Source: Glycomyces sp. L485 (lineage in GTDB: Bacteria; Actinomycetota; Actinomycetes; Mycobacteriales; Micromonosporaceae). Taken from it: 50,333 nucleotides of DNA. How positions within the stretch are numbered: position 1 is the first letter of the stretch; each line of letters starts with the position of its first letter. The stretch covers positions 1-50,333 of the forward strand of contig NZ_JAKZEW010000033.1 of NCBI RefSeq assembly GCF_022548875.1. The letters run 5' to 3'. Shown in pieces: positions 7,820-17,585 of this stretch. The notes below the pieces were generated by a model that saw nothing but the letters and a program-made list of their open reading frames with translations, did no database searches and was not told the origin of the DNA. Position numbers and translations under genes: made by a program.

Positions 7820-8707
7820 ATGTCTGTGAGCCGCACCGATACCCCCAACCTCCTGGTGCTCATCAAGTCCGTCCTGCCGTCCCTTTCGAAGGCGGAGACG
7901 AAGGTCGCGCAGGAGATCATCCGCGAGCCTGAGGCCGCTTCGGCGCGCACGATCACCGAGCTGGCGCGGGCCGCCGGGACCTCGGAGGCCACCGTCGTGC
8001 GGTTCTGCCGGTCGCTTGGCCTGGACGGGCACCGCGAGCTGCGGATTCGGGCGGCGCAGGCCATCATCGGGGCCGAGGCGGGCCCTGACCGGGAGATCGC
8101 CGGCGGCGACATTCCGGCCGGCGCCGACATGTCGCGCATCATCGCCACCGTCGGCTACGCGGACATGGGGGCGATCACCGACACCGCCGACGCGCTCGAC
8201 ACGGCCGCCTGCGAAGCCGCCGTGGCCGCGCTCGCCGCCGCCGGGCGCATCGACGCGTTCGGCGTCGAGGCCTCCGGGATCGTCGCCGCCGACTTGACGA
8301 AGAAGCTGCACCGCATCGGCCGCACCGCGTTCTGCTGGCCCGACATCCACTCAGCGCTCGTCGCGACCGCCTTGCAGAGCGATCGCGACGCGGCCGTGGC
8401 GATCTCGCACTCCGGTGCGACGACGGAGACCGTCGAATTCCTGGAGGCGGCCGGGAACCGCGGCGCGGCGACGATCGCGATCACCAACCACGCGAGGTCG
8501 CCGCTGGCGGCAGTGGCCGATCACGTGCTGACCACGGCCGCCAGGGAGACGACGTTCCGTTCGGGGGCGACGGTGAGCCGGATCGCGCAGCTCATGGTCG
8601 TCGACTGCCTCTTCGTCGGTGTCGCGGCGAAACTGCGGCGCCGCAGCGCCAAAGCCCTGGCCGCCACTGCCGCCGCCGTCTCCGACCGGCTGCGGCCCGC
8701 CTCGTAG
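7820..8707 (+). CDS. RpiR-family regulator, MurR-like
   Basis: This 295-residue regulator has an N-terminal helix-turn-helix (about residues 15-75, with ITELARAAGTSEATVVRFCR) and a C-terminal SIS domain (about 110-260, with ISHSGATTETVEFL). It is divergent from murQ, the arrangement in which enterobacterial MurR represses murQ and is released by MurNAc-6P. That function is inferred from position and family. The ATG at 7820 is preferred over the upstream GTG at 7805, which lies inside the second palindrome. No clear ribosome binding site precedes either. A perfect 7-base-stem hairpin (8715-8731) lies just downstream but lacks a T-run. Confidence 0.82.
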   Translation: MSVSRTDTPNLLVLIKSVLPSLSKAETKVAQEIIREPEAASARTITELARAAGTSEATVVRFCRSLGLDGHRELRIRAAQAIIGAEAGPDREIAGGDIPAGADMSRIIATVGYADMGAITDTADALDTAACEAAVAALAAAGRIDAFGVEASGIVAADLTKKLHRIGRTAFCWPDIHSALVATALQSDRDAAVAISHSGATTETVEFLEAAGNRGAATIAITNHARSPLAAVADHVLTTAARETTFRSGATVSRIAQLMVVDCLFVGVAAKLRRRSAKALAATAAAVSDRLRPAS

Positions 8708-8888
8708 AGGGTGTCCGGCGGCCTCCGCCGGGAAGGCCGGGAGACGCCCCGGTGGGCCGCCCGCAGCGGGCCTTGGAGGCCGTGCCGGCGGTCCTCATCA
8801 TGGTGAGCACTCCCCCGAATGGCCGAGCGCGTGAAAAAGATCCTCTGCGACTTCGCGACACGACCTGGACTTCACGGCGGTTCGGCCT

Positions 8889-10679
8889 CTAGTAGTCCAG
8901 ACCGGAACCGAAGGAGAACAGGACCTCATCGCGGTCTTGAGCTGTTGGAACGTCCACCGGGAGACTGCCTTGGGGACGGATCTCCCCGGTGAGGACTCCG
9001 GCCAGCGAGGCGAGTGAACCCGTGGTGCCTGAGTAGGTCGCCAGATACGCGTTGACTCCGGTGAAATGCGCGATGTCGTAGGGAGTGCCGAGGGCGGCGG
9101 CGACCACCGGGACGCCGGAGCCCAGAAGGGACTCGACGAGGTCGGCCTGCGCCGAACCGGCGGCGACGTTGAACGTCGCGACCACGACGGCGTCCTTGCC
9201 ATCGGCGAGGCCGAGTGCCCGATCGATCGCGGCTCCGTCGGGATCGTCACCGCTCGGGAACGCCTCGGCCCGCAGCCCGAGGCGGTTCAGCTCGTCGGCG
9301 ATCGCGGCGACCGATTGCTCGCCCCGACCGGTCACCAGGACCGACGCGCCGTCCGCGGTCAGCGGCAGGACGCCGTCGTTCTGCAGCAGGGTCACCGCGC
9401 GGTCCGAGATGTCGTCGGCAACCGCGACGTGCTCGTCGGTGCCGACCAGATCGGACACCGCATCGGCGTCGGTGAAGGGGTCCTCGACGATGCCCCGCGA
9501 GTGCTTGAGCGCCAACAGGCGCCCCACCGAGGCGTCAAGGCGCTCCTCGGTCAACTCCCCCGACTCGACCGCCGCGAGGACCGCGTCCCGGGCCTGGCGG
9601 AAGTCCGGCGGCATGAGCAGCAGGTCCGCTCCGGCCAAGAGCGCCAGCACCGGGACACGGTCGTCGCCGTACTCGCTGCGCACGCCCTCCATCTCCAGCG
9701 AGTCGGTGACGATCACGCCCTCGAAGCCGAGCCGCTCGCGCAAGAGCCCGGTGAGGATCGGCTCGGACAGCGTCGCGGGGGTGAGCGAGTCGTCGAGGGC
9801 CGGGAACTGGATATGGGCCGACATGACCATGTCGACGCCGGCCTTGATCGCGGCCTCGAACGGCGGCGCGTCGATCTCGGACCACTCCTGTTCGGAATGG
9901 GTGATGACCGGCAGCCCGACATGGCTGTCCACATCGGTGTCGCCGTGGCCCGGGAAGTGCTTCGCCGTTGCGGCGACGCCGCCTGCCTGGTAGCCGGTCA
10001 CCTGCGCCGCGGTCAGCTCGGCGGCGAGGTCCGGGTCGGAGCTGAAGGACCGCACCCCGATGACCGGGTTCGCCGGGTTGACGTTGACGTCGGCGTCGGG
10101 CGCGAAGTCGTGGTTCAGGCCCATCGCCCGCAGTTCGACGCCGGCGAACTCGGCGGCCCGTTCGGCGGCCTTCGCGTCGCGGGCCGCCCCGAGCGGCATC
10201 GCACCGGGGAACTGCGTGGCGGGCTCGCCGATGCGCACGATCTGGCCGTACTCCTGGTCGGTGGCGATGAGCAGCGGGACGCCGTCGCCCGCGGTCGCCG
10301 CCTCCTGGAGCCCGTTCGACAGCTCGGCGATCTGCCCTGGGTCGTTCACATTGTCCGACCACGTGAAGTACACGATCCCGCCGGGCCGGTAGGCCTCGAT
10401 GAACTCGGCGGCGTTGTCGGCGCCGAGGTGGTCGCGATTGGCGGCGACGTAGTCCGGATGGTCGGTTTCCGCGCTCGAACCGAAGACGTAGACCATGAAC
10501 AGCTGGCCGACCTTCTCCTCGACGGTCATCGACGCCAGCCGCTCGGTCACATACGTCTCGGTATCGTCGATGGCCTCATCCTCCCTCGGAGCGTCCTCGG
10601 GCGGGGGCTCGGCTCTTGAACAGCCGGCGGCGGCGAGGGCTCCGGCGAGGCCGGAGGCGAGTACGGTCTTGCGGCTCAT
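8889..10679 (-). CDS. nagZ: Lipoprotein GH3 beta-N-acetylglucosaminidase (NagZ-like)
   Basis: This 596-residue exported enzyme is predicted to remove terminal GlcNAc from muropeptides or chitin fragments. With the ATG at 10679, the N-terminus is a lipoprotein signal ending in AAGC (Cys20). The GH3 barrel carries the NagZ signature KHFPGHGDT with the Asp251/His253 acid-base dyad (residues 240-253). The VTDSLEM segment gives nucleophile candidate Asp326. A second alpha/beta domain (about 400-590) follows, as in the Bacillus subtilis NagZ type. A TTG further upstream is in frame but would bury the signal sequence. It supplies substrate for NgcEFG, the kinase and MurQ. The family is certain; the exact substrate is inferred. 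Confidence 0.88.
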   Translation of the reverse strand: MSRKTVLASGLAGALAAAGCSRAEPPPEDAPREDEAIDDTETYVTERLASMTVEEKVGQLFMVYVFGSSAETDHPDYVAANRDHLGADNAAEFIEAYRPGGIVYFTWSDNVNDPGQIAELSNGLQEAATAGDGVPLLIATDQEYGQIVRIGEPATQFPGAMPLGAARDAKAAERAAEFAGVELRAMGLNHDFAPDADVNVNPANPVIGVRSFSSDPDLAAELTAAQVTGYQAGGVAATAKHFPGHGDTDVDSHVGLPVITHSEQEWSEIDAPPFEAAIKAGVDMVMSAHIQFPALDDSLTPATLSEPILTGLLRERLGFEGVIVTDSLEMEGVRSEYGDDRVPVLALLAGADLLLMPPDFRQARDAVLAAVESGELTEERLDASVGRLLALKHSRGIVEDPFTDADAVSDLVGTDEHVAVADDISDRAVTLLQNDGVLPLTADGASVLVTGRGEQSVAAIADELNRLGLRAEAFPSGDDPDGAAIDRALGLADGKDAVVVATFNVAAGSAQADLVESLLGSGVPVVAAALGTPYDIAHFTGVNAYLATYSGTTGSLASLAGVLTGEIRPQGSLPVDVPTAQDRDEVLFSFGSGLDY

Positions 10680-10909
10680 CTTGGCGGATCCCACGCGCCC
10701 AGTCTTCCCGAAGCCCGCCGCGGGATCCAACCGGGGAGGGATGCCTGTGTCGGATCACCCAAAGGAGATCATTCGGGCCTCATGACCTCGATTTCAGGAG
10801 AACAGGCCTGAACCGTGCCGTATCGCGCGTCACCAGGCCATAGCCGGGCACAGCCGCAGGGCGAGGTATGGAGAACCGGTGGAGGCGTTCTCCCGCAGAC
10901 ACACGAAAA

Positions 10910-10938
10910 GCCGGGACGGAGCTGGGCTCCGTCCCGGC
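10910..10938 (-). terminator. Rho-independent terminator ending the S10-spc transcript after rplR
   Basis: A perfect 13-base stem with a 3-base loop (GCCGGGACGGAGC / GCTCCGTCCCGGC on plus) lies 20 bases after the rplR stop. On the minus strand it is followed by TTTTCGTGT. It ends the ribosomal protein operon before the GH3 gene. Confidence 0.85.
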
Positions 10939-10958
10939 CTCTCAAGCCGTTCTAGCTG

Positions 10959-11354
10959 CTAGAACTTCAGGCCGTTGTCGCGGGCGGCGTCGGCCAGGGC
11001 CGCGACGCGGCCGTGGTACTTCAGCCCGCCGCGGTCGAACACGACCGCTTCGACGCCGGCTTCCTTCGCGCGCTCGGCGACGAGTTTGCCGACCTCTTTG
11101 GCCTTCGCGGTCTTGTCGCCCTCGAAGGCGCGCAGACCCGGCTCCACCGTCGACGCGGCGGCCAGCGTGTGGCCCTTCACGTCGTCGATGACCTGGGCCA
11201 CGATGTGCTTCGAGGAGCGGAACACCGCCAGGCGCGGCTGGCCGGCCGTGCCCTCGACCTTCTTGCGGCCACGGAAGTGGCGCCGGTTCTTCGCGATCCG
11301 ACGGCGCTGGGAGACGGACCCAGACGGGCGACGGCGCTCGAGTTTGCTCGCCAT
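10959..11354 (-). CDS. rplR: 50S ribosomal protein L18 (uL18)
   Basis: This 131-residue protein binds 5S rRNA with L5. The sequence is typical: a basic N-terminus, [18 protein letters not shown], and a C-terminus ending DNGLKF. The ATG shares its A with the rplF stop (TAATG), showing translational coupling. It is the last gene of the spc cluster here. The terminator 20 bases later stands where rpsE would be expected. Confidence 0.97.
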   Translation of the reverse strand: MASKLERRRPSGSVSQRRRIAKNRRHFRGRKKVEGTAGQPRLAVFRSSKHIVAQVIDDVKGHTLAAASTVEPGLRAFEGDKTAKAKEVGKLVAERAKEAGVEAVVFDRGGLKYHGRVAALADAARDNGLKF

Positions 11355-11893
11355 TACTTACCTGCCTTCCCGGCCTTGCGGCGGATACGCTCGTCGACGT
11401 ACTTCACGCCCTTGCCCTTGTAGGGCTCCGGCGGACGCAGTCGGCGGATGTTCGACGCGACCTGACCCACGAGCTGCTTGTCGATGCCCTCGACGTGCAG
11501 CAGGGTCGGCCTCTCGACCTGGAACGAGATGCCCTCAGGGGCGTCGACCTGGATGGTGTGGGAGAAGCCGAGGCTCATCTCCACGCCCTTGCCCTTGGCC
11601 TGCGCCCGGTAACCGGTGCCGTTGATCTCCAGGGACTTCTTGTAACCCTCGGAGACGCCGACGACCATGTTGTTGACGAGGCTCCGCGCCAGACCGTGCA
11701 GGGCCCGCGACTTGCGCTCGTCGTTCGGGCGGGTCACCTGGAGCGACCCGTCCTCGTTCTTCTCGATACCGATGGGCTCGGGCAGCTCGCGGACGAGCTG
11801 GCCCTTCGGGCCCTTCACGGTGACCGTCGCGCCGTCGATCTTGACGTCGACGCCGGAGGGCACCTGGATCGGCTGCTTCCCAATGCGGGACAT
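11354..11893 (-). CDS. rplF: 50S ribosomal protein L6 (uL6)
   Basis: This is a 179-residue protein of normal length with the two-domain L6 fold. It opens MSRIGKQPI and has the C-terminal signature [13 protein letters not shown], which contacts the sarcin-ricin loop region of 23S rRNA. It follows rpsH by 18 bases, with an AGGAGG ribosome binding site, and overlaps rplR by one base. Confidence 0.97.
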   Translation of the reverse strand: MSRIGKQPIQVPSGVDVKIDGATVTVKGPKGQLVRELPEPIGIEKNEDGSLQVTRPNDERKSRALHGLARSLVNNMVVGVSEGYKKSLEINGTGYRAQAKGKGVEMSLGFSHTIQVDAPEGISFQVERPTLLHVEGIDKQLVGQVASNIRRLRPPEPYKGKGVKYVDERIRRKAGKAGK

Positions 11894-11911
11894 GCTTCAT
11901 ACCCTCCTTGA

Positions 11912-12319
11912 CTACCAGACGTAGGCGATGACTTCGCCGCCCACGCCGCGTTTGCGAGCCTGGCGGTCGGTCAGCAGGCCCTGGGACGTGGACACGATGG
12001 CCACACCCAGGCCGCCGAGGACTCGCGGCAGCTCAGTGGACTTGGCGTATACCCGCAGGCCCGGCTTCGAGACGCGGCGAACCCCTGCCAGGGAACGCTC
12101 GCGGTGCTCGCCGAACTTCAGGTCGACGACAAGCTTCTTGCCGACTTTGCCCTCCTCGGGATCCTCGACGCGCCAGCCGGCGATGTAGCCCTCGTTCTTG
12201 AGGACCTCCGCGATGGAGGCCTTCATCTTCGAGTGCGGCATCGACGTGGTGTCGTGGTAAGCCTGGTTGGCGTTTCGCAGACGCGTCAGCATGTCTGCGA
12301 TCGGGTCGGTCATTGTCAT
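11912..12319 (-). CDS. rpsH: 30S ribosomal protein S8 (uS8)
   Basis: This 135-residue primary 16S rRNA binder has the typical start [18 protein letters not shown] and the C-terminal [20 protein letters not shown] motif. An ATG two codons into the frame is an equally possible start. It follows rpsN with a gap of about 72 bases that contains no further gene. Confidence 0.97.
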   Translation of the reverse strand: MTMTDPIADMLTRLRNANQAYHDTTSMPHSKMKASIAEVLKNEGYIAGWRVEDPEEGKVGKKLVVDLKFGEHRERSLAGVRRVSKPGLRVYAKSTELPRVLGGLGVAIVSTSQGLLTDRQARKRGVGGEVIAYVW

Positions 12320-12391
12320 GCTCGTGTTTTACCTTTCTCACCCCGGTTCCCCCGCGATGTCGGGGGCCTGTGGCGATCGGAGTCGAAGTCG

Positions 12392-12577
12392 CTACCAGGA
12401 GGCCTTGTGGACGCCCGGGAGTTCTCCCGCGTGGGCCATGTCGCGGACGCACACACGGCAGAGGCCGAACTTGCGGTAGACCGCCTTGGGGCGACCGCAC
12501 TTCTGGCAGCGGCTGTAGGCGCGCACGGCGAACTTCGGCTTGCGCTTCGCCTTCGCGATGAGGGCTTTCTTCGCCAT
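12392..12577 (-). CDS. rpsN: 30S ribosomal protein S14, zinc-binding type (uS14)
   Basis: This 61-residue protein is the zinc-ribbon form of S14: [20 protein letters not shown] holds the four Cys ligands. Its ATG shares a base with the rplE stop (TAATG). Actinobacteria often also carry a zinc-free paralogue elsewhere, which is not in this window. Confidence 0.97.
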   Translation of the reverse strand: MAKKALIAKAKRKPKFAVRAYSRCQKCGRPKAVYRKFGLCRVCVRDMAHAGELPGVHKASW

Positions 12578-13146
12578 TAGTCGTTCTCCTTGAACGGGAA
12601 GCCGAGGAGCTTCAGCAGCGCCCGGCCTTCGTCGTCGGTGTTCGCGGTGGTGACCACCGTGATGTCCATGCCGCGAACCCGGTCGATCTTGTCCTGGTCG
12701 ATCTCGGGGAACACCGCCTGCTCGGTCAGGCCGAACGTGTAGTTCCCGTTGCCGTCGAACTGCTGGTCCGACAGGCCGCGGAAGTCGCGGATACGGGGCA
12801 GCGCGATCGACAGCAGCCGGTCGAGGAACTCCCACATGCGGTCGCCGCGAAGGGTGACCTTCGCGCCGATCGCCTGGCCCTCGCGCAGCTTGAACTGCGC
12901 GATCGACTTCTTGGCACGACGCACGATGGGCTTCTGCCCGGTGATCGTCGCCAGGTCCTCAAGCGCACCGTTGATGAGCTTGGAGTCCCGGGCCGCCTCG
13001 CCGACACCCATGTTCACCACGATCTTCGTCAGACCGGGGATCTGGTGGATGTTGCCGTACTTGAACTGCTCGGTCAGCTGCGGCCTGATGTCGGACTTGT
13101 AGGTCTCCTTCAGGCGCGGAGCGATCTTCTCTGCAACGTCAGTCAT
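12577..13146 (-). CDS. rplE: 50S ribosomal protein L5 (uL5)
   Basis: This 189-residue protein binds 5S rRNA and contacts the P-site tRNA. It has typical segments [28 protein letters not shown] and [11 protein letters not shown] chose the ATG that overlaps the rplX stop (TGATG); a GTG one codon earlier is the alternative. Both ends show overlapping stop-start junctions, as in a coupled ribosomal operon. Confidence 0.96.
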   Translation of the reverse strand: MTDVAEKIAPRLKETYKSDIRPQLTEQFKYGNIHQIPGLTKIVVNMGVGEAARDSKLINGALEDLATITGQKPIVRRAKKSIAQFKLREGQAIGAKVTLRGDRMWEFLDRLLSIALPRIRDFRGLSDQQFDGNGNYTFGLTEQAVFPEIDQDKIDRVRGMDITVVTTANTDDEGRALLKLLGFPFKEND

Positions 13147-13460
13147 CACAGGTCCTTACCCGTCCGCTTCGAGACGCGGACCTTGCGGCCGTCGTCGCCG
13201 ATCCGGTAGCCCACGCGAGTGGGCTGGTTGTCCGCGTCGAGCACCTGCACGTTGGACACGTGGATCGACGCCTCCTGGGTGACGATCCCACCGGTGCGCG
13301 AACCGCGCGCCGTCTGTCCGGCCTTGGTGTGCTTGGTGATGCGGTTGACGCCCTCGACGAGCACGCGCTCGCGGGTGGGGTACGCCTCCAGCACCAGGCC
13401 CTCGGCGCCCTTGTCCTTGCCCGCGATGATGCGGACCCGGTCGCCTTTCTTCACCTTCAT
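13146..13460 (-). CDS. rplX: 50S ribosomal protein L24 (uL24)
   Basis: This 104-residue assembly-initiator protein has an N-terminal KOW motif ([19 protein letters not shown]). It lies three bases after rplN and overlaps rplE. The length and sequence are ordinary for actinobacteria. Confidence 0.97.
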   Translation of the reverse strand: MKVKKGDRVRIIAGKDKGAEGLVLEAYPTRERVLVEGVNRITKHTKAGQTARGSRTGGIVTQEASIHVSNVQVLDADNQPTRVGYRIGDDGRKVRVSKRTGKDL

Positions 13461-13463
13461 CTC

Positions 13464-13829
13464 TTACAACACCTCCGGTGCGAGGGAGATGATCTTCATG
13501 AACTGCTTGTCGCGCAGCTCGCGGGCGACCGGCCCGAAGATACGGGTCCCTCGCGGTTCGCCGTCCTTGACGAGGACGGCGGCGTTCTCGTCGAACTTGA
13601 TGTACGAGCCGTCCGGGCGGCGGCGCTCCTTGACGGTGCGCACGATGACGGCCTGGACCACATCGCCCTTCTTGACTCCGGCGCCAGGGATGGCGTCCTT
13701 GACGGAGGCCACGATCGTGTCGCCGATACCGGCATAGCGTCGGCCAGAGCCGCCCAGCACCCGGATGCACAGGATCTCCCGCGCACCGGTGTTGTCGGCG
13801 ACCTTCAGCCGCGACTCTTGCTGAATCAC
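13464..13829 (-). CDS. rplN: 50S ribosomal protein L14 (uL14)
   Basis: This 121-residue protein starts with GTG (first residues [16 protein letters not shown]) and carries the signature [20 protein letters not shown]. It is the first gene of the spc part of the cluster. Only 12 bases separate it from rpsQ, so there is no room for a separate promoter and S10 and spc genes appear to be one transcription unit. Confidence 0.97.
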   Translation of the reverse strand: MIQQESRLKVADNTGAREILCIRVLGGSGRRYAGIGDTIVASVKDAIPGAGVKKGDVVQAVIVRTVKERRRPDGSYIKFDENAAVLVKDGEPRGTRIFGPVARELRDKQFMKIISLAPEVL

Positions 13830-13841
13830 GTCCCGATCTCC

Positions 13842-14111
13842 CTACTTGGCCTTCTCAAGGATCTCGACGACCCTCCAGCGCTTGGTCTTGGAAAGCGGCC
13901 GGGTCTCCATGATGGAGACGCGGTCGCCGACGCCGCACTCGTTGGTCTCGTCGTGGGCCTTGTACTTCTTGGTGGACCGGAGCACCTTGCCGTACAGCGG
14001 GTGCTTCTTGCGGTCCTCGACTTCGACCACAGCGGTCTTGTCCATCCTGTCGCCGACGATGACGCCCTCGAGCACCTTGCGCCGGCCGCGAGTGATCTCT
14101 TCCTCGCTCAT
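13842..14111 (-). CDS. rpsQ: 30S ribosomal protein S17 (uS17)
   Basis: This 89-residue OB-fold protein binds 16S rRNA. It has the typical [22 protein letters not shown] and the C-terminal [12 protein letters not shown]. The start overlaps the rpmC stop by four bases (ATGA). The N-terminus, starting MSEEEITRG, is short and acidic. Confidence 0.97.
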   Translation of the reverse strand: MSEEEITRGRRKVLEGVIVGDRMDKTAVVEVEDRKKHPLYGKVLRSTKKYKAHDETNECGVGDRVSIMETRPLSKTKRWRVVEILEKAK

Positions 14112-14341
14112 TCTTCAACCTCCTCCGGCGTGGCGCTGAGGCCCAACCGGCGCTCGTTCATGACGGTGTAGATCCGCGCGATCTCCTTGCGGACCAGGCC
14201 GAGCATGTGGTTGTTCTCCAGCTGCCCGGTGGCTCCGCGGACGCGCAGGTTGAACAGCTCTTCCTTCTTGTCCAGGAGTTTGGCCTGGAGCTCCTTGTCG
14301 CTGAGCTCGCGGAGCTCACCGGTGTCGATACCAGTCGCCAT
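14108..14341 (-). CDS. rpmC: 50S ribosomal protein L29 (uL29)
   Basis: This 77-residue helical hairpin protein sits near the exit tunnel. The core [24 protein letters not shown] is typical. The C-terminus has an acidic tail ending EEVEE. It overlaps both neighbours: TAATG with rplP and ATGA with rpsQ. Confidence 0.97.
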   Translation of the reverse strand: MATGIDTGELRELSDKELQAKLLDKKEELFNLRVRGATGQLENNHMLGLVRKEIARIYTVMNERRLGLSATPEEVEE

Positions 14342-14769
14342 TACAGCTCACCTGCACCTTCACGCGTCACGATGCGGCACTTCATGGGCAGCTTGTGAAT
14401 AGCGCGCATGAGCGCCTCGTGGGCGATCGTCTCCGTCGGGTACGAGATCTCGAACATCACGCGGCCCGGCTTGACGTTGGCCACCCAGAACTCGGGCGAG
14501 CCCTTACCGGAGCCCTGACGGGTCTCGGCCGGCTTCTTCGTGATGGCGCGGTCCGGGAAGATGTTGATCCAGACCTTGCCGCCACGCTTGATGTGGCGGG
14601 TCATCGCGATACGAGCCGCTTCGATCTGGCGGTTGGTCACATAACTGTGCTCCATCGCCTGGATGCCGTACTCGCCGAACGTCACTCGGGTGCCGCGAGT
14701 CGCCTTGCCCTTGCGCTTCGGCGCGTGGGGCTTGCGGTAACCGCGCGGCGGTTTCCGTGGCATGAGCAT
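14341..14769 (-). CDS. rplP: 50S ribosomal protein L16 (uL16)
   Basis: This 142-residue protein helps position A-site tRNA. It starts [13 protein letters not shown] and contains [11 protein letters not shown] and the conserved [16 protein letters not shown]. It lies five bases after rpsC and overlaps rpmC by one base. Confidence 0.97.
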   Translation of the reverse strand: MLMPRKPPRGYRKPHAPKRKGKATRGTRVTFGEYGIQAMEHSYVTNRQIEAARIAMTRHIKRGGKVWINIFPDRAITKKPAETRQGSGKGSPEFWVANVKPGRVMFEISYPTETIAHEALMRAIHKLPMKCRIVTREGAGEL

Positions 14770-14774
14770 GTCGC

Positions 14775-15602
14775 TTAGCCCTCCTGCTTCTGAGTCTCGG
14801 CGGGCGCGGCGGGAGCCTCGGCGGCCGGAGCGGCGCTCGCGCCGGCGGGGGCCGAACCCTGGCGACCGCGGCCGCCACGGCCGCGTCCACCGCGGGCCTG
14901 TCCGCCGCCACCGCGTCCACCGCGGTCGCCGCCACCGGCGTCACGACGGCGCTGCACCTGCTCGGCCTGCTCCTTGAGCGTGGCCTCGCCCTTGTAGATC
15001 CACACCTTCACGCCGATGCGGCCGAAGGTCGTGTGGGCCTCGAACAGGCCGTAGTCGATGTTCGCGCGGAGCGTGTGCAGCGGGACCTGGCCCTCGCGGT
15101 ACTGCTCCGAACGGCTCATCTCGGCGCCGCCCAGACGGCCGGCGCACTGGACCTTGATGCCCTTGACCGTCGGGTTGCGCATGGCCGACTGGATGGCCTT
15201 GCGCATCGCGCGACGGAAGTTGACGCGGCTGGCCAGCTGCTCGGCGACGCCCTGGGCGACGAGCTGCGCATCGACGTCGGGGTTCTTGACCTCGATGATG
15301 TTCAGCTGCACCTGCTTGCCGGTCAGCTTCTCCAGACGACCGCGCAGCCGGTCCGCCTCGGCGCCCTTGCGGCCGATGACGATGCCCGGGCGGGCGGTGT
15401 GGATGTCGACGCGGACCCGCTCGCGGGTGCGCTCGATGTCGACCTTGCTGATGCCGGCCCGCTCCAGACCCTTCGTCATGAGCTGACGGATCTTCACGTC
15501 CTCGCCGACGTAGTCGGCGTATTCCTTGTCGGCGTACCAGCGCGACGTCCAGTCACTGCTGATGCCGAGGCGGTACCCGTGCGGGTGAACCTTTTGACCC
15601 AT
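14775..15602 (-). CDS. rpsC: 30S ribosomal protein S3 (uS3) with RGG-rich tail
   Basis: This 275-residue protein sits at the mRNA entry site. It has an N-terminal KH domain (GxxG near [13 protein letters not shown]) and a typical C-terminal S3 domain to about residue 217. A 58-residue tail (218-275) follows: first a Gly/Arg stretch with several RGG triplets, then an Ala/Pro/Glu stretch ending QKQEG. RGG boxes bind RNA in other proteins, so this tail may extend the mRNA or rRNA contacts. The ATG overlaps the rplV stop (TAATG) and has an AGGAGG ribosome binding site inside rplV. Confidence 0.96.
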   Translation of the reverse strand: MGQKVHPHGYRLGISSDWTSRWYADKEYADYVGEDVKIRQLMTKGLERAGISKVDIERTRERVRVDIHTARPGIVIGRKGAEADRLRGRLEKLTGKQVQLNIIEVKNPDVDAQLVAQGVAEQLASRVNFRRAMRKAIQSAMRNPTVKGIKVQCAGRLGGAEMSRSEQYREGQVPLHTLRANIDYGLFEAHTTFGRIGVKVWIYKGEATLKEQAEQVQRRRDAGGGDRGGRGGGGQARGGRGRGGRGRQGSAPAGASAAPAAEAPAAPAETQKQEG

Positions 15603-16084
15603 TACTCGGTCTCCTCCTTCTCAGCGGACTCGTTCGACTCGCCGGTCTCGGCCGGCTTCTCCGCTTTCGGCTCGGCCTTGGCTGCGGCCTTCGGCCGGCG
15701 GATCGAACCCGCGTCGGCCTGAGCGGCCTGGACGGACTCCACCACCACGGTGATGTGGCTGGTGCGCTTGTTGATCCTGTAGGCGCGGCCGTGGGCGCGC
15801 GGGCGGTAGCGGCGCATCGTCGGGCCTTCGTCGACCTTGATCTCGGAGATCAAAAGCGACTCGGGGTCGAGGCCAAGGTTGTTCTCCGCGTTGGCCGAGG
15901 CCGACGCGATGACCTTGTAGACGATCTCGGCCGCGCTGTAGGGCGCGAACTCGAGGGTCGTCAGAGCCTCGTCCACGGGCAGGCCACGCACGAGGTCGAC
16001 GACGCGGCGCGCCTTGCGCGGAGCGACGCGGACATACCGCGCCGACGCGCGCGCCTTCGGAGCCTCCTGCTCCAGTGTTGCCAT
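15602..16084 (-). CDS. rplV: 50S ribosomal protein L22 (uL22) with charged C-terminal tail
   Basis: This 160-residue protein's beta-hairpin lines the exit tunnel. The conserved core has [17 protein letters not shown] and [21 protein letters not shown]. Residues from about 119 form a low-complexity Lys/Ala then Glu-rich tail ending EKEETE, beyond the usual 110-120 residues. It has a GAAGGAA ribosome binding site and overlaps rpsC by one base. Confidence 0.96.
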   Translation of the reverse strand: MATLEQEAPKARASARYVRVAPRKARRVVDLVRGLPVDEALTTLEFAPYSAAEIVYKVIASASANAENNLGLDPESLLISEIKVDEGPTMRRYRPRAHGRAYRINKRTSHITVVVESVQAAQADAGSIRRPKAAAKAEPKAEKPAETGESNESAEKEETE

Positions 16085-16121
16085 CGTTCTATTCCTTCGT
16101 TCGTTACTTCAAGCCCGTGGC

Positions 16122-16403
16122 CTAGCGGCGACGGCTCTTGCGGTCGTCCTTCTCGTGGCCCCGGAACGTGCGGGTGGGAGCGAACTCCCCGAGCTTGTGC
16201 CCGACCATGTTCTCGGTGACGTACACCGGAACGTGCTTCCGCCCGTCGTGAACCCCGAAGGTCAGCCCGATGAAGTCGGGCGTGATCGTGGAGCGACGCG
16301 ACCAGGTCTTGATGACGGTCTTCGACTTGGACTCGACCGCCGCGTCCACCTTCTTCTGCAGGTGGTCGTCGACGAACGGCCCTTTCTTAAGGCTGCGACC
16401 CAT
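16122..16403 (-). CDS. rpsS: 30S ribosomal protein S19 (uS19)
   Basis: This 93-residue protein of the 30S head has the typical [15 protein letters not shown] start and the [15 protein letters not shown] signature. It follows rplB by two bases. Its length is normal. Confidence 0.98.
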   Translation of the reverse strand: MGRSLKKGPFVDDHLQKKVDAAVESKSKTVIKTWSRRSTITPDFIGLTFGVHDGRKHVPVYVTENMVGHKLGEFAPTRTFRGHEKDDRKSRRR

Positions 16404-16405
16404 GC

Positions 16406-17248
16406 TTACTTACCCCGCTTCCGGCTGGCGTTGCGACGACGGACGATGAGCCTGTCGTTCGGGTGGTTCTTCTTCCGGGTGCGGCCCTCCGGCTTACCCT
16501 GCGGGTTCACCGGGTGACGACCACCGGAGGTCCGGCCCTCGCCACCGCCGTGCGGGTGGTCGACCGGGTTCATGACGACACCGCGGACGGTCGGGCGCCA
16601 GCCCTTCCACCGCATGCGGCCCGCCTTGCCCCAGTTGATGTTGCCCTGCTCCGCGTTGCCGACCTCGCCGACCGTGGCGCGGCAGGTCACCTGGACCAGG
16701 CGGATCTCACCGGAGGGCATGCGCAGGTGCGCGTACTTGCCTTCGCGGGCGAGCAGCTGGATCGAGGCGCCGGCGCTGCGGCCCAGAGCGGCACCGCCGC
16801 CGGGCTTGAGCTCCACCGCGTGGACCGTCGTACCGACGGGGATGTAGCGCAGCTCCAGCGAGTTGCCCGGCTTGATGTCGGCCTCGGGGCCGTTCTCGAC
16901 CCGGTCACCCTGCTTGACGCCCTTGGGGGCCAGGATGTAGCGCTTCTCGCCGTCGGCGTAGTGCAGCAGCGCGATGTTCGCGGTGCGGTTGGGGTCGTAC
17001 TCGATCTCCGCGACCTTGGCCGGCACGCCGTCCTTGTCGTGGCGGCGGAAGTCGATCACGCGGTAACGGCGCTTGTGGCCGCCGCCGCGGTGGCGGGTCG
17101 AGATCTTGCCCGAGTTGTTGCGGCCGCCGGTCTTGGTGATCGGACGGACGAGCGACTTCTCGGGCGTCGAGCGCGTGATCTCGGCGAAGTCGGAGACGCT
17201 GGAACCACGACGCCCTGGCGTCGTCGGCTTGTATTTGCGAATAGCCAT
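16406..17248 (-). CDS. rplB: 50S ribosomal protein L2 (uL2)
   Basis: This 280-residue protein lies next to the peptidyl-transferase centre. It has an intact [20 protein letters not shown] segment near residue 42-61 and the [11 protein letters not shown] motif that carries the conserved His. The ATG has GGGAG upstream and lies 22 bases after rplW. Confidence 0.98.
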   Translation of the reverse strand: MAIRKYKPTTPGRRGSSVSDFAEITRSTPEKSLVRPITKTGGRNNSGKISTRHRGGGHKRRYRVIDFRRHDKDGVPAKVAEIEYDPNRTANIALLHYADGEKRYILAPKGVKQGDRVENGPEADIKPGNSLELRYIPVGTTVHAVELKPGGGAALGRSAGASIQLLAREGKYAHLRMPSGEIRLVQVTCRATVGEVGNAEQGNINWGKAGRMRWKGWRPTVRGVVMNPVDHPHGGGEGRTSGGRHPVNPQGKPEGRTRKKNHPNDRLIVRRRNASRKRGK

Positions 17249-17270
17249 AATCGGTTAACTCCCTGCGTCC

Positions 17271-17585
17271 CTACGAGATCTGTCCGCCGAAGATCTCACC
17301 GAGACGACCGGGGTCGCCCTCGACGGTGACGATCGCGTGCTTGACGCTCTTGCGCTGGCCCCAGCCGTCACGGGTTCGCTTGCGCTTGCCGTCACGGTTC
17401 AGGGTGTTGACGCTCTTGACGTCCACACCGAAGATCTGCTTGATCGCGATCTTGATGTGGCTCTTGTTGGCGCGCGGGTCGACCTCGAAGGTGTACTTGC
17501 CCTCGCCGAGGAGGGTGTAGGTCTTCTCCGAGATGACCGGCTTGATGATGATGTCGCGCGGGTCGGCGACGGTCACTTCGCTCAT
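17271..17585 (-). CDS. rplW: 50S ribosomal protein L23 (uL23)
   Basis: This 104-residue protein at the tunnel exit is the docking site for SRP and trigger factor in bacteria. Segments [11 protein letters not shown] and [20 protein letters not shown] are typical. Its start overlaps the rplD stop by four bases. Confidence 0.97.
   Translation of the reverse strand: MSEVTVADPRDIIIKPVISEKTYTLLGEGKYTFEVDPRANKSHIKIAIKQIFGVDVKSVNTLNRDGKRKRTRDGWGQRKSVKHAIVTVEGDPGRLGEIFGGQIS

Noticed and set aside
8715-8731. Perfect 7-base-stem hairpin after the MurR-like gene as a terminator
   Set aside because: The stem is short with a three-base loop and no T-run; in DNA this GC-rich, such stems arise by chance. 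It is mentioned in the gene entry only.
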